Assembly (NCBI RefSeq): GCF_024158125.1
Contig: NZ_JAMZFT010000001.1
Coordinates: 1,054,001-1,118,000, forward strand
Source of the DNA: Futiania mangrovi
GTDB lineage: Bacteria; Pseudomonadota; Alphaproteobacteria; Futianiales; Futianiaceae
Length of the DNA: 64,000 bases
Reading direction: 5' to 3'
A program made the translations under genes and the position numbers. This document shows, piece after piece, positions 18,349 through 31,493 of the stretch (the first letter of the stretch is position 1; every line of letters begins with the position of its first letter). Below the pieces are notes generated by a model, which saw nothing but the letters and a program-made list of their open reading frames with translations, was not told the DNA's origin and made no database searches.

Positions 18349-19794
18349 TCACATGTGGATCACGCGGCCATAGGCGTCGAGCACGCTCTCGTGCATCATT
18401 TCGGAGAGCGTGGGGTGCGGGAAGACTGTGTGCATCAGCTCTTCCTCGGTCGTCTCGAGGTTCATCGCGACGACATAGCCCTGGATCAGCTCGGTCACTT
18501 CCGCCCCGATCATGTGCGCGCCCAGAAGTTGCCCGGTCTTCGCGTCGAACACGGTCTTCACGAGGCCTTCCGGCTCACCCAGCGCGATGGCCTTGCCATT
18601 GCCCACGAAGGGGAAGCGGCCGACCCTCACCTCGTGGCCCGCTTCCTTCGCCTTCTTCTCCGTAAGGCCGACGGAGGCGACCTGCGGGTGGCAATAGGTG
18701 CAGCCGGGGATCAGTTCCTTCTTCATCGGGTGAGCGTCGCGGCCGGCGATCTTTTCCACGCAGATGACGCCCTCGTGCTCGGCCTTGTGGGCGAGCATCG
18801 GCGGACCCGCCACGTCTCCGATGGCGTGGACGCCCTTGACGTTGGTGCGGCCGTAGCCGTCGGTCACGATGCAGCCGCGTTCCGTCTTCACGCCGAGCTT
18901 CTCGAGCCCCAGATTCTCGACGTTGCCGACGACGCCGACAGCCGAGATCACGCGATCGACGGTCACGGTATCCGTCTTGCCCTTCGCATCCTCGATGGTG
19001 ACGGTCACGCTGTCCTTGCCCTTGTCGAGCTTTGTGACCTTGGCCGAGGTGCGAATGGAAATGCCCTGCTTTTCGAAACGCTTGCGGGCGAGTGCCGCGA
19101 TCTCCGCATCCTCGACCGGCAGGATCTGGTCCATCACCTCGACAACCGTCACCTCGGCGCCCATGGTGCGGTAGAAGCTCGCGAACTCGATCCCGATGGC
19201 GCCGGAGCCGACGACCAGCAGCGACTTCGGCATGGCGGGCGGCACCATCGCCTCGAAATAGGTCCAGACGAGCTTTCCGTCCGGTTCGAGGCCCGGCAGC
19301 ACGCGCGGGCGCGCGCCGGTCGCGACGATCACGTTCTTCGCGGCATAGTCGCCGGGCCCGAGCGCGCCCTTGGGCTGCTCCACCGGCTTGCCCCCCATCG
19401 CGGACTTCGACGGCGCCTTGACGCTGAGCTTGCCGGGCGCGGTCAGCGTCGCCTCGCCCCAGATCACGTCTACCTTGTTCTTCTTCAGCAGGTGGCCGAC
19501 GCCGCCGTTCAATTGCTTCGAGACACCGCGCGAACGTTCGACCACCTTCTTGATGTCGAAGCCGAAGTCCTTGGCCCACAGCCCATAATTGTCCGCATGG
19601 GACATGTGGCCATAGACCTCCGCCGAGCGGAGCAGGGCCTTGGTCGGGATGCAGCCCCAGTTGAGGCAGATGCCGCCCAGGTGCTCCCGCTCCACGACCG
19701 CGGTCTTGAGGCCGAGTTGTGCCGCGCGGATCGCCGCGACATAGCCGCCCGGCCCGCCGCCGATCACGATGACGTCATAGGTGGTGTTCGCCAT
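18349..19794 (-). CDS. lpd: Dihydrolipoyl dehydrogenase (E3)
   Basis: E3 reoxidises dihydrolipoyl groups of the 2-oxo-acid dehydrogenases with FAD and NAD. The 481-residue protein has the FAD-binding [19 protein letters not shown], the redox disulfide [13 protein letters not shown] (Cys43, Cys48), the NAD-binding [15 protein letters not shown] and the C-terminal [13 protein letters not shown] with the active His-Glu pair donated across the dimer. It starts 20 bases after the pdhC stop, so it is probably the PDH-dedicated E3 and the last gene of pdhA-pdhB-pdhC-lpd. Confidence 0.97.
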   Translation of the reverse strand: MANTTYDVIVIGGGPGGYVAAIRAAQLGLKTAVVEREHLGGICLNWGCIPTKALLRSAEVYGHMSHADNYGLWAKDFGFDIKKVVERSRGVSKQLNGGVGHLLKKNKVDVIWGEATLTAPGKLSVKAPSKSAMGGKPVEQPKGALGPGDYAAKNVIVATGARPRVLPGLEPDGKLVWTYFEAMVPPAMPKSLLVVGSGAIGIEFASFYRTMGAEVTVVEVMDQILPVEDAEIAALARKRFEKQGISIRTSAKVTKLDKGKDSVTVTIEDAKGKTDTVTVDRVISAVGVVGNVENLGLEKLGVKTERGCIVTDGYGRTNVKGVHAIGDVAGPPMLAHKAEHEGVICVEKIAGRDAHPMKKELIPGCTYCHPQVASVGLTEKKAKEAGHEVRVGRFPFVGNGKAIALGEPEGLVKTVFDAKTGQLLGAHMIGAEVTELIQGYVVAMNLETTEEELMHTVFPHPTLSEMMHESVLDAYGRVIHM

Positions 19795-19814
19795 GGGTCA
19801 GGTCCCCCGGAGCG

Positions 19815-21164
19815 TCAGAGCAGCAGGCTGAGCGGATTCTCGACGATGGATTTGAACGCGCCGAGGAGTTCCGCCCCCAGCGCACCGTCGACCGCGCGGT
19901 GATCGGTCGAGAGCGTCACGGTCATCAGCGTCGCGACCTCCACCTTGCCGTCCTTCACGATGGGACGTTGCTCGCCCGCCCCCACGGCGAGGATCGTCGC
20001 GTGCGGCGGGTTGATCACCGCGGCGAAGTCCTTGATGCCGTACATGCCGAGGTTGGAGACCGCGGTCGTGCCGCCCTGGTACTCCTCCGGCTTCAGCTTG
20101 CGGTCGCGGGCGCGGGCGGCATAGTCCTTCATCTCGGACGAGATGGCGGCAAGCCCCTTGGCGTGCGCGTCGCGCACCACCGGCGTGATGAGGCCGCCCG
20201 GGATCGACACGGCGACACCCACGTCGGAGCCCTTGTGCTTCAGCATGCCGCCTTCGGTCCAGGTCACGTTCGCGTCCGGGACCCGCTGCAGTGCGACCGC
20301 GAGCGCCTTGATAACGAAGTCGTTGACCGAGATCTTCCAGGCCGGCTTTCCGTCAGCGTCCTTAGGTGCGCTGGCGTTAACCTGCGTGCGCGCGGCGAGC
20401 AGAGCGTCGATGTTGCAGTCGACCGTCAGGTAGAAGTGCGGGATCGTCTGCTTCGCCTCGACGAGGCGGCGGGCGATTACCTTTCGCATGTTGTCGTGCG
20501 GGACGACCTCGTAGGTTCCGTCCTTGAAGAAGGCGCGGATCTGGTCGTCCGACATGGCGGGAGCCGCGGCCTTCGCGGGCGCACCGGCGGCCGGCGCGGG
20601 TGCCGCCTTGCCAGTTCCTTCCTTCGCAGCCTTCTCCACGTCCGCCTTCACGATCCGGCCGTGCGGACCGGAGCCCGAGATGCGCGCGAGATCGAGCCCC
20701 TCCTGCTCCGCGATGCGGCGGGCGAGCGGAGATGCGAAGATGCGCTCCCCTCCGGACTTCGGCGCGGGCGGAGCGGAAGATTGCGGCTTCTCCTCAGTCT
20801 TTTTGGCGGTTGCGGGCTTTTCCTCAGGCGCGGATGGAGCCTTCTCGGCAGGCTTCTCCGCCTTGGCGGGCGCGCCTGCGGATGCCTTCTTGCCCCCTGC
20901 CTCGATGTCGGATGCGCTCTCGCCCTCTTCCAGCAGGATCGCGATGGGCGTATTGACCTTCACCCCCTCGCTCCCTTCGGACACGAGGATCTTGCCGAGC
21001 GTGCCCTCGTCGACCGCCTCGACCTCCATGGTCGCCTTGTCGGTCTCGATCTCCGCGATCACCATGCCCGCGGCGATCTCGTCACCCTCCTTCACATGCC
21101 ATTTGGCAAGCGTCCCCTCCTCCATGGTGGGAGAGAGTGCGGGCATCAGGATTTCGGTCGGCAT
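19815..21164 (-). CDS. pdhC: Pyruvate dehydrogenase E2, dihydrolipoyl acetyltransferase
   Basis: E2 is the core that moves acetyl groups from lipoyl arms to CoA. The 449-residue protein has one N-terminal lipoyl domain with lipoyl Lys43 in [12 protein letters not shown], an Ala/Pro/Lys-rich linker, a peripheral-subunit-binding domain ([19 protein letters not shown]) and the catalytic domain ending in [13 protein letters not shown] with the HxxxDG active site. It begins 22 bases after pdhB and is followed 20 bases later by lpd. Its lipoyl-coding DNA is nearly identical to part of that in pdhB. Confidence 0.97.
   Translation of the reverse strand: MPTEILMPALSPTMEEGTLAKWHVKEGDEIAAGMVIAEIETDKATMEVEAVDEGTLGKILVSEGSEGVKVNTPIAILLEEGESASDIEAGGKKASAGAPAKAEKPAEKAPSAPEEKPATAKKTEEKPQSSAPPAPKSGGERIFASPLARRIAEQEGLDLARISGSGPHGRIVKADVEKAAKEGTGKAAPAPAAGAPAKAAAPAMSDDQIRAFFKDGTYEVVPHDNMRKVIARRLVEAKQTIPHFYLTVDCNIDALLAARTQVNASAPKDADGKPAWKISVNDFVIKALAVALQRVPDANVTWTEGGMLKHKGSDVGVAVSIPGGLITPVVRDAHAKGLAAISSEMKDYAARARDRKLKPEEYQGGTTAVSNLGMYGIKDFAAVINPPHATILAVGAGEQRPIVKDGKVEVATLMTVTLSTDHRAVDGALGAELLGAFKSIVENPLSLLL
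21001..21068. repeat. Copy A of a 68-bp near-identical tract (pdhC lipoyl domain)
   Basis: This stretch of pdhC encoding the lipoyl-lysine loop is identical at 67 of 68 bases to 22412-22479 in pdhB. The only difference is C versus G at 21054. A second shared stretch lies at 21082-21120. Flanking parts of the two lipoyl domains differ much more. Confidence 0.9.
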
Positions 21165-21186
21165 CTTGTTGGTTCCCCCCCGAGCG

Positions 21187-22575
21187 TCAGTCCTTGTAGC
21201 AGACTTTTTTCACTGCCCCGACCACCTCGTCGACAGACGGCAGGGCGAGCTTTTCCAGATTTGCGGCATAGGGCATGGGCACGTCCTTGCCCGTCACGTT
21301 CAGCACCGGCGCATCGAGATGGTCGAACGCCTGCTGCATGAGCACGGACGAGATGTAGCTGCCGACGGAGTTCTGCGGCCAGCCCTCCTCGACCGTGACG
21401 CAGCGGTTCGTCTTGCGCACGCTCTCGACGATCGTGGCCGTGTCCATCGGGCGCAGGGTGCGCAGGTCGATCACCTCCGCCTCGATCCCGTCTTCCGCCA
21501 GTTTCTCCGCGGCGGCGAGCGCATAGGTCATGCCGATGGACCAGGACACGATGGTCACGTCCGCGCCCTTGCGCGCGACCCGCGCCTTGCCGATGGGCAG
21601 CACCAGGTCGTCGACCTTCGGCACCTCGAACGAGCGGCCGTAGAGGATCTCGTTCTCCAGGAAGATCACCGGGTTGGGATCGCGGATCGCGGCCTTGAGC
21701 AGGCCCTTGGCGTCCGCCGCCGTGTATGGCGCGACGACCTTGAGGCCGGGCACGCTGCTGTACCAGGCAGCGTAGTCCTGGCTGTGCTGGGCAGCGACCC
21801 GCGCGGCCGCGCCGTTGGGCCCGCGGAACACGATGGGACATCCCATCTGGCCGCCGGACATGTAGAGCGTCTTGGCCGCGGAGTTGATGATCTGGTCGAT
21901 CGCCTGCATGGCGAAATTGAAGGTCATGAACTCCACGATCGGGCGCAGCTTTGCGAAGGCCGCGCCGACGGCAAGGCCCGCGAACCCGTGCTCGGTGATC
22001 GGCGTGTCGATGACGCGCTTCGCCCCGAACTCGTCCAGCAGGCCTTGCGTGATCTTGTAGGCGCCCTGGTACTCGGCCACCTCCTCGCCCATCACGAAGA
22101 CGTCGCCGTCGCGGCGCATCTCTTCCGCCATGGCGTCGCGCAGGGCTTCGCGCACGGTCATGGAGACGGTTTCCGTGCCCTCCGGAACCTCCGGGTCGGC
22201 CTCGGCCACGGGTTCGCGCGGCTGGGCAGGCACCTTGTCCGGTTCCGCCTCTTGCGGCGCGGGCGCATCGGCCTTCGCCTCCGCCTTCTCCCCACCCTTC
22301 GGCGCGGCGGCGGCGGCGTCCTTCGCGCTCTCGCCCTCCTCGGCCAGAAGTGCGATCACGCTGTTGACCTCGACACCCTCGGTGCCTTCGGCCACCAGCA
22401 GTTTCGCAACGGTGCCCTCGTCGACCGCCTCGACCTCCATGGTCGCCTTGTCGGTCTCGATCTCGGCGATCACCATGCCGGAAGTGACCGCGTCACCTTC
22501 CTTCACATGCCATTTGGCGAGCGTCCCCTCGGTCATGGTGGGGGACAGCGCGGGCATCAGTACCTCGATGGGCAT
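21187..22575 (-). CDS. pdhB: Pyruvate dehydrogenase E1 beta with N-terminal lipoyl domain
   Basis: E1-beta forms the alpha2beta2 decarboxylase with PdhA. At 462 residues it is longer than a plain E1-beta (about 330). Residues 1-80 are a lipoyl domain with lipoyl Lys43 in [13 protein letters not shown] linker rich in Ala, Pro and Lys follows. The transketolase pyrimidine-binding domain starts near [17 protein letters not shown], with [16 protein letters not shown], and ends with a C-terminal domain ([14 protein letters not shown]). Lipoyl-E1-beta fusions are known from alphaproteobacteria. It starts 65 bases after the pdhA stop. Confidence 0.96.
   Translation of the reverse strand: MPIEVLMPALSPTMTEGTLAKWHVKEGDAVTSGMVIAEIETDKATMEVEAVDEGTVAKLLVAEGTEGVEVNSVIALLAEEGESAKDAAAAAPKGGEKAEAKADAPAPQEAEPDKVPAQPREPVAEADPEVPEGTETVSMTVREALRDAMAEEMRRDGDVFVMGEEVAEYQGAYKITQGLLDEFGAKRVIDTPITEHGFAGLAVGAAFAKLRPIVEFMTFNFAMQAIDQIINSAAKTLYMSGGQMGCPIVFRGPNGAAARVAAQHSQDYAAWYSSVPGLKVVAPYTAADAKGLLKAAIRDPNPVIFLENEILYGRSFEVPKVDDLVLPIGKARVARKGADVTIVSWSIGMTYALAAAEKLAEDGIEAEVIDLRTLRPMDTATIVESVRKTNRCVTVEEGWPQNSVGSYISSVLMQQAFDHLDAPVLNVTGKDVPMPYAANLEKLALPSVDEVVGAVKKVCYKD
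22412..22479. repeat. Copy B of a 68-bp near-identical tract (pdhB lipoyl domain)
   Basis: This is the partner of 21001-21068, identical at 67 of 68 bases. It also encodes the loop around the lipoyl lysine. A second stretch at 22493-22530 matches pdhC 21082-21120 with only a few differences. Confidence 0.9.
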
Positions 22576-22640
22576 TGATCAGTTCGCTCCCTGCTCGATC
22601 CGTGTCGCGTGGTTGCCGGTGCCTTTGGCAAGCCGGCCTT

Positions 22641-23684
22641 TCAGGAAACCAGGACGTCCGTCCAAAGCTCCTGCGGATCCGGTTCCGGGCTCTCCTGCGA
22701 GAACTCCGCCGATTCCGCCACGATCTTCTTCACCCGCGCGTCGATCTTCTTCAGCGCGTCCTCGTCGGCATGCCCCTTCTCGATCAGCAGCTGTTTCAGC
22801 GTGTCGATGGGGTCGCGCTCCTTGCGCATCTTGTCCACCTCCTCCCGCGAGCGGTACTTCGCCGGGTCGGACATGGAATGACCGCGGTAGCGGTAGGTCA
22901 TCATCTCGAGAATGTAGGGGCCATTGCCGCCGCGGACGTGGGCGGCAGCCTTCTCGCCCGCCTCGCGCACCTTCAGAACGTCCATGCCGTCGACCTGCTC
23001 GCCCGGAATGTCGAAGGACACCCCGCGCTGCGACAGGTTCACGGTGGAGGACGACCGCTTCACCGCGGTGCCCATGGCGTACTGGTTGTTCTCGATGATG
23101 TAGATGACGGGAAGCTGCCAAAGCTCCGCCATGTTGAAGCTTTCGTACACCTGGCCCTGGTTCGCGGCGCCGTCGCCGAAATAGGTCAGGCAGATGTTGC
23201 CGTTCTCGCGGTAGCGGTTGGCGAACGCCAGCCCCGTGCCGAGCGGCACCTGCGCGCCGACGATTCCATGGCCGCCGAAGAACGCCTTCTCGCGGCTGAA
23301 CATGTGCATCGAGCCGCCCTTCCCCTTGGAATAGCCGTCGATGCGGCCCGTCAGTTCGGCCATGACGCCGTTGGGGTCCATGCCACAGGCAAGCATATGG
23401 CCGTGGTCGCGGTAGCCGGTGATGACCTGGTCGCCGTCCTTCAGCACGGACTGCATGCCGACCACGACGGCTTCCTGGCCGATGTAGAGGTGGCAGAAGC
23501 CGCCGATCAGCCCCATGCCGTAGAGCTGGCCCGCCTTCTCCTCGAACCGGCGGATCAGGAGCATGTCTTCGTAGTACTTGAGCAGGTCGGCCTTGCCCGG
23601 CGTCTTGGCCGAGGACGACCGCGTGCGGGTGGTCTTCGCCCCACCGGATGCCGCTTTGCCCGACTTCGACTGCGAGGTCGCCAT
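22641..23684 (-). CDS. pdhA: Pyruvate dehydrogenase E1 alpha
   Basis: E1-alpha binds thiamine diphosphate and starts oxidative decarboxylation of pyruvate. The 347-residue protein has a low-complexity Ser/Lys/Thr N-terminus, RRFEEKAGQLYGMGLIGGF, the ThDP motif GDGAANQGQVYESFNMA with ENNQYAMGT, and the phosphorylation-loop-like YRYRGHSMSDPAKYR. I chose the ATG at 23684 with GGAAGGG just upstream. The ATG at 23729 lies within a likely promoter. It is the first gene of the PDH operon. E. coli-type AceE is a single chain, so this is the alpha/beta heterotetramer type. Confidence 0.96.
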   Translation of the reverse strand: MATSQSKSGKAASGGAKTTRTRSSSAKTPGKADLLKYYEDMLLIRRFEEKAGQLYGMGLIGGFCHLYIGQEAVVVGMQSVLKDGDQVITGYRDHGHMLACGMDPNGVMAELTGRIDGYSKGKGGSMHMFSREKAFFGGHGIVGAQVPLGTGLAFANRYRENGNICLTYFGDGAANQGQVYESFNMAELWQLPVIYIIENNQYAMGTAVKRSSSTVNLSQRGVSFDIPGEQVDGMDVLKVREAGEKAAAHVRGGNGPYILEMMTYRYRGHSMSDPAKYRSREEVDKMRKERDPIDTLKQLLIEKGHADEDALKKIDARVKKIVAESAEFSQESPEPDPQELWTDVLVS

Positions 23685-23724
23685 GCGTCCCTTCCCCCTG
23701 TTGGTTTCGTTCGTGGGCGTGCCC

Positions 23725-23754
23725 TGCATAAGCTATGTCCGCGCCTTGCGTAAA
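23725..23754 (-). promoter_or_regulatory. Candidate pdh operon promoter
   Basis: On the - strand the 109-base gap between ftsB and pdhA contains TTTACG (23754-23749), an 18-base spacer and TATGCA (23730-23725). This would give a leader of about 35 bases before the chosen pdhA ATG. It is the only reasonable sigma70-like pair I see in that gap. Confidence 0.4.
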
Positions 23755-23793
23755 GCGAGGCCTACGACGAAAGTCTTATGCCGGATACGCAAT

Positions 23794-24123
23794 CTACTCC
23801 TGCCCGCCGCCGCGCAGGATGATGACATCGTTCGGATTGGCAAGGCCCAGGCGCCGGTGCACCTGCTCCTCCAGAAGGTCGGGATCGATGGGGTTGTTGC
23901 CCGATCCCAGAAGCTGGATCCGCCGCTCCAGCGCCTCCCGCTCTTCCCGCGCGAGGGTAAGCTCCTGCTCCAGGTGCGCGACCTGATATTGCAGGCGCAG
24001 ATAGGCGATCAGCCCCCGTTCCCCTTCGAGGCCGTGATAGATGAAATAGGCAAGGATCGCGAACAGGACGATCGGCCAGATCGCCCAGCCCGTCCTGCCC
24101 CGGATTTCCGCCAACACCGCCAT
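23794..24123 (-). CDS. ftsB: Cell division protein FtsB/DivIC family
   Basis: FtsB is a bitopic septum protein that joins FtsL and FtsQ and activates FtsW/FtsI. The 109-residue protein has a short cytoplasmic N-terminus, one transmembrane helix (about 13-31, AIWPIVLFAILAYFIYHG) and a periplasmic coiled coil rich in Leu, Glu and Arg (YQVAHLEQELTLAREEREAL). It ends with the family-type QVHRRLGLANPNDVII. Placement between eno and pdhA is typical for alphaproteobacteria. Septum initiator proteins vary, so FtsB is assigned by architecture and place. Confidence 0.88.
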   Translation of the reverse strand: MAVLAEIRGRTGWAIWPIVLFAILAYFIYHGLEGERGLIAYLRLQYQVAHLEQELTLAREEREALERRIQLLGSGNNPIDPDLLEEQVHRRLGLANPNDVIILRGGGQE

Positions 24124-24214
24124 GGGTTCAAGTGACCATACCGGCGAGATTCCCGCAAGCTGCGCGCGCCCTTTGCGGCGCGCGCGCGGCCCACCCTCCC
24201 GCCGGCCAGTCCCG

Positions 24215-25537
<1,323 letters not shown>

Positions 25538-25580
25538 TCATAGGGCAGGACGCCGCGCGGGAAAAGCCCCCACGGGCCGG

Positions 25581-25600
25581 CCCGCCCTCATGTCGGCGGG
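25581..25600 (-). terminator. GC-rich hairpin directly after kdsA
   Basis: Right after the kdsA stop the - strand reads CCCGCC, an 8-base loop, then GGCGGG, a perfect 6-bp GC stem. It is followed by the palindrome CGGGCCGGCCCG and, about 14 bases later, TTTT. The T-run is displaced, so terminator function is plausible but not textbook. It could insulate eno from kdsA. Confidence 0.4.
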
Positions 25601-26446
25601 TCAGAGCGACTTGGCCAGCCGGTCGAAGGCGGTGAGTTGCGCCAGCATCGCGTCCATCTGGTCGAGCGGCACCATGTTCGGCCCGTCGGATGGGGCCGTG
25701 TCCGGCTCCTGGTGCGTCTCCATGAAGACCGCCGCCACGCCGATCGAGACCGCCGCGCGGGCGAGCGTGCCGACGAAGCGCCGGTCGCCGCCCGAGGTCG
25801 CCCCCTGCCCGCCCGGCTGCTGCACCGAATGGGTCGCATCGAATACCACCGGGCAGGCACATTGTTCCTTCATGATGGGAAGCGCGCGCATGTCGGAAAC
25901 GAGCGTGTTGTAGCCGAAGGACACGCCCCGCTCGCACGCCATCACGTTGGGATTGCCCGCGTCGCGCACCTTGGCGACGACGTTCTTCATGTCCCAGGGC
26001 GCGAGGAACTGGCCCTTCTTGACGTTCACGGCCTTTCCCGTTTTCGCCGCTGCGACCAGCAGGTCGGTCTGGCGGCACAGGAAGGCCGGGATCTGCAGCA
26101 CGTCGACGACCGCACCGGCAATGGCGCATTGCTCCTCGGTATGGACGTCTGTCAGGACCGGCATGCCGGTTTCCTTCCGCACCTCCTCGAAGATCGGCAG
26201 CGCAAGCTCCAGCCCGATGCCGCGGGCGGAATTGGCGCTCGTCCGGTTGGCCTTGTCGAAGGAGGACTTGTAGATGATCCCGACGCCGTGCCTCTCGCCC
26301 AGCTTGCGCAGCGCATCGGCCATGAACAGCGCGTGGTCGCGGCCCTCCATCGCGCACGGACCCGCGATGATGGCAAGCGGCAGGTCATTGCCGATCTCGA
26401 TGTTGCCGACGCGGACGGTGCTGGCGGTGCCGGTTTGGGCGGTCAT
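25601..26446 (-). CDS. kdsA: 3-deoxy-8-phosphooctulonate synthase (KDO-8-P synthase)
   Basis: KdsA condenses PEP and arabinose 5-phosphate to KDO-8-phosphate for the lipopolysaccharide inner core. The 281-residue protein shows IAGPCAMEGRDHA, YKSSFDKANRTS, TDVHTEEQC, VKKGQFLAPWDM, FDATHSVQQPGGQG and a metal- or substrate-binding MVPLDQMDAML tail. The start at 26446 has AGGGGA eight bases upstream. Upstream in-frame codons are not homologous. PEP comes from enolase encoded next to it. KDO-lipid genes themselves are not in the window, but lipid A genes are at 46456-50798. Confidence 0.97.
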   Translation of the reverse strand: MTAQTGTASTVRVGNIEIGNDLPLAIIAGPCAMEGRDHALFMADALRKLGERHGVGIIYKSSFDKANRTSANSARGIGLELALPIFEEVRKETGMPVLTDVHTEEQCAIAGAVVDVLQIPAFLCRQTDLLVAAAKTGKAVNVKKGQFLAPWDMKNVVAKVRDAGNPNVMACERGVSFGYNTLVSDMRALPIMKEQCACPVVFDATHSVQQPGGQGATSGGDRRFVGTLARAAVSIGVAAVFMETHQEPDTAPSDGPNMVPLDQMDAMLAQLTAFDRLAKSL

Positions 26447-26565
26447 GTCGTCAATCCCCTCGGGCCAAGTCGTCGTTTGGATCGCACGATCCGTCACGGG
26501 CGCCATGTAAGCCGTTGCGGCGGCGAAGGGAAGCCATGTGCGCTCCCCGCGCGTGACGTATCCGC

Positions 26566-26584
26566 GTTTAAGCAGCGGTTAAAC
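26566..26584. promoter_or_regulatory. CtrA-type box upstream of the orphan histidine kinase
   Basis: The sequence is GTTTAA, seven bases, TTAAAC. It contains an exact TTAA-N7-TTAA at 26568-26582, the consensus bound by the alphaproteobacterial cell-cycle regulator CtrA. It is also a perfect 6-bp inverted repeat. TTAA is rare in this GC-rich DNA. The box lies 91 bases before the kinase ATG at 26676 and 120 bases before the divergent kdsA start, in a 229-base gap that otherwise shows no structure I can name. Confidence 0.6.
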
Positions 26585-26675
26585 ATGGACGGGGCAGAAT
26601 TGAGGCGGGGACGGCCATCCGGCTGGCGGGGCACCCGGCCGTTCCCCTGGGGTCAACAGGACGGTTACGCGAGAC

Positions 26676-28169
<1,494 letters not shown>

Positions 28170-28307
28170 GACCCGCACGCACGGCGGCGATCTCTCCCCT
28201 TGCCTGCGCGGTGATCTGGACGGCCCCCCAGACGAACAGCCCTGCATCCGGCGCCGGAAAGCCCCATTGGCATCTGATTGCCCTCGCAGCCCCTCGCGGG
28301 GGCGGCG

Positions 28308-29942
<1,635 letters not shown>

Positions 29943-29964
29943 TCACCTTAGTCGAGATTCGGGG

Positions 29965-29987
29965 GGGCCGGAAGCACCTTCCGGCCC
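29965..29987 (-). terminator. Perfect 9-bp hairpin between secG and pyrG
   Basis: GGGCCGGAA and TTCCGGCCC form a perfect 9-bp stem with a 5-base loop. In the secG-pyrG transcript the right arm runs straight into more Cs, giving seven in a row (29967-29961), and no U-tract follows. It may be a Rho-independent-like stop lacking U's, a processing site, or part of a pyrG leader control. Confidence 0.5.
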
Positions 29988-30013
29988 GTTACAAAACAGG
30001 AAACCGGAAACGG

Positions 30014-30373
30014 TCAGTCGGTCGCGGGAACCGACGGTCCGGAGGGTGCAGCCGGCGCGTCACCCGACGGCTGGGTGCCGACGGCCTCGCCCTTGAGCTG
30101 CTCGCTCGTCAGCGGTGTCGTGATCGGCGCGGTGTCGAGGATCGAGGAAGAGCCCGAATGGCCCGCGATCCAGGTCAGCGCCAGGCTCAACGCCATGAAA
30201 AGAGCCGCCAGGATCGCCGTTGTCCGGGTCAGCACATTGCCCGCGCCCCGGGCGGTCATCATGCCGCCGCCTCCGCCGATGCCCAGCGCGCCCCCTTCCG
30301 ACTTCTGCAGCAGGACGACCCCGACGAGGAAGACGGTGACGACAAGATGGATGATCAGCAGGACCTGATACAT
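30014..30373 (-). CDS. secG: Protein translocase subunit SecG
   Basis: SecG is the small accessory subunit of the SecYEG channel. The 119-residue protein has two transmembrane helices: about 3-22 (QVLLIIHLVVTVFLVGVVLL) and about 52-70 (TAILAALFMALSLALTWI). Between them is the conserved glycine-rich cytosolic loop (QKSEGGALGIGGGGGMM). A Pro/Ser/Ala-rich tail follows, longer than in E. coli but common in alphaproteobacteria. It lies between tpiA and pyrG, an order often seen in this class. Confidence 0.95.
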   Translation of the reverse strand: MYQVLLIIHLVVTVFLVGVVLLQKSEGGALGIGGGGGMMTARGAGNVLTRTTAILAALFMALSLALTWIAGHSGSSSILDTAPITTPLTSEQLKGEAVGTQPSGDAPAAPSGPSVPATD

Positions 30374-30403
30374 GGCGAACCCTTCGAAAAGCCCGGTTGC
30401 ACG

Positions 30404-30430
30404 GCGGCGGGACGCTTGTAGCCGCCGCCC
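30404..30430 (-). terminator. GC hairpin between tpiA and secG
   Basis: On the - strand GGCGGCGG and CCGCCGCC form an 8-bp GC stem with an 11-base loop. TTTT follows about 13 bases later, just before secG. This could be a weak terminator or attenuator after tpiA. The displaced T-run keeps confidence low. Confidence 0.3.
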
Positions 30431-30478
30431 GCGCGGGGGTGTTTAGCAGCCTTCGCGCGGCGTGTCACCTGACCGCGG

Positions 30479-31243
30479 TCACCGCTCTGCTGCAAACGCT
30501 TCGACGATGGGCAGGAAATCGGCCGCCTTCAGGCTTGCGCCGCCGACCAGCGCACCGTCGACGTCCGCAACGCCCGCGATGGATACGGCGTTCCCGGCCT
30601 TGACCGAGCCGCCGTAGAGCAGGCGGATCGCCCCCCCGGTCTCCGCGCCGTAGCGCGCCGTCAGCGCGGCCCGCATGGCCCCATGCACCTCAGCGATGTC
30701 CTCCTCGACGGGTGTGCGGCCCGTGCCGATGGCCCACACGGGCTCGTATGCGACGACGACGCTCGCCCCGCTCACGCCCTCGTCCGGAAGCGAGCCCGCA
30801 AGCTGGCTGCGCACGACGTCGAGTGCCTGGCCCGCATCGCGCTGGGCTTCGGTTTCACCCACACAGACGATGGCGACGAGGCCTGCCCCGTGGGCCGCGG
30901 CCACCTTGGCGCGCACGTCGGCGTCGGTTTCGCCGTGATCCGCGCGCCGCTCCGAATGGCCAAGGATGACCGCCCGCGCGCCCGCATCCGCCAGCATCGG
31001 GGCGGCGACGTCACCCGTGTGCGCGCCTGTGGCGTTTGCGTGGCAATCCTGCCCCCCTGCCGTCACCGCGGTCCCGGAGACGGCGTCTGCAAGCCGCGAC
31101 AGCAGGGTCGCGGGCGGGCAGAGCATCACCTCGCAGGCGCCGGCGTGCACGGCCGCGCCTGCGGCGATCGCCTGCGCCTCGACCAGATGGCCCGCAAGGC
31201 CGTTCATCTTCCAGTTGCCAGCGACAAGCGGGGTGCGGGTCAT
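30479..31243 (-). CDS. tpiA: Triose-phosphate isomerase
   Basis: TpiA interconverts dihydroxyacetone phosphate and glyceraldehyde 3-phosphate. The 254-residue protein has GNWKMN (catalytic Lys), ILGHSERR (catalytic His), [13 protein letters not shown] (catalytic Glu) and the phosphate-binding [16 protein letters not shown] lies about ten bases before the ATG at 31243. It is divergent from ppiD across a 250-base gap and is followed by secG-pyrG. Its own promoter is not obvious. Confidence 0.98.
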   Translation of the reverse strand: MTRTPLVAGNWKMNGLAGHLVEAQAIAAGAAVHAGACEVMLCPPATLLSRLADAVSGTAVTAGGQDCHANATGAHTGDVAAPMLADAGARAVILGHSERRADHGETDADVRAKVAAAHGAGLVAIVCVGETEAQRDAGQALDVVRSQLAGSLPDEGVSGASVVVAYEPVWAIGTGRTPVEEDIAEVHGAMRAALTARYGAETGGAIRLLYGGSVKAGNAVSIAGVADVDGALVGGASLKAADFLPIVEAFAAER

Positions 31244-31395
31244 GGGCCAGCCGTCCTCCAGACTGCGAACGAGGGTTCTGTTGCGCGTCTTGGTTGGCCG
31301 ATCCGGCCGCCGGGATCAAGCCCGATTGCGCCCTGCCGGCGGGAGTGTCGTGCAGATTCTTTGCTTTTCGAGCACCAAGAGCCGCCGGCATTGGG

Positions 31396-31424
31396 TTGTA
31401 ACGCCTCCCGCCCGCTCCTAATAT
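31396..31424 (+). promoter_or_regulatory. Strong sigma70-type promoter for ppiD-trpE
   Basis: TTGTAA (31396-31401), an ideal 17-base spacer and TAATAT (31419-31424) form one of the best promoters in the window. It points at ppiD, whose chosen ATG lies 69 bases downstream of the -10. The transcript start would be near 31431, just ahead of two alternative leader hairpins. Confidence 0.65.
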
Positions 31425-31435
31425 CCGCCGCCCGA

Positions 31436-31466
31436 CGGACCGGTTCGCGGTCCGCCGAACCGTTTT
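31436..31466 (+). promoter_or_regulatory. Two competing hairpins, the second terminator-like, in the ppiD leader
   Basis: Hairpin 1 pairs CGGACC (31436-31441) with GGTCCG (31449-31454). Hairpin 2 pairs CGGTTCG (31441-31447) with CGAACCG (31456-31462) and is followed at once by TTTT (31463-31466). The left arm of the second is the loop of the first, so they are mutually exclusive. This is the layout of an anti-terminator and terminator pair, 28 bases before the chosen ppiD start. Confidence 0.45.
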
Positions 31467-31493
31467 GCGCGCGTGAGCGAGGATGTCCGCCAA

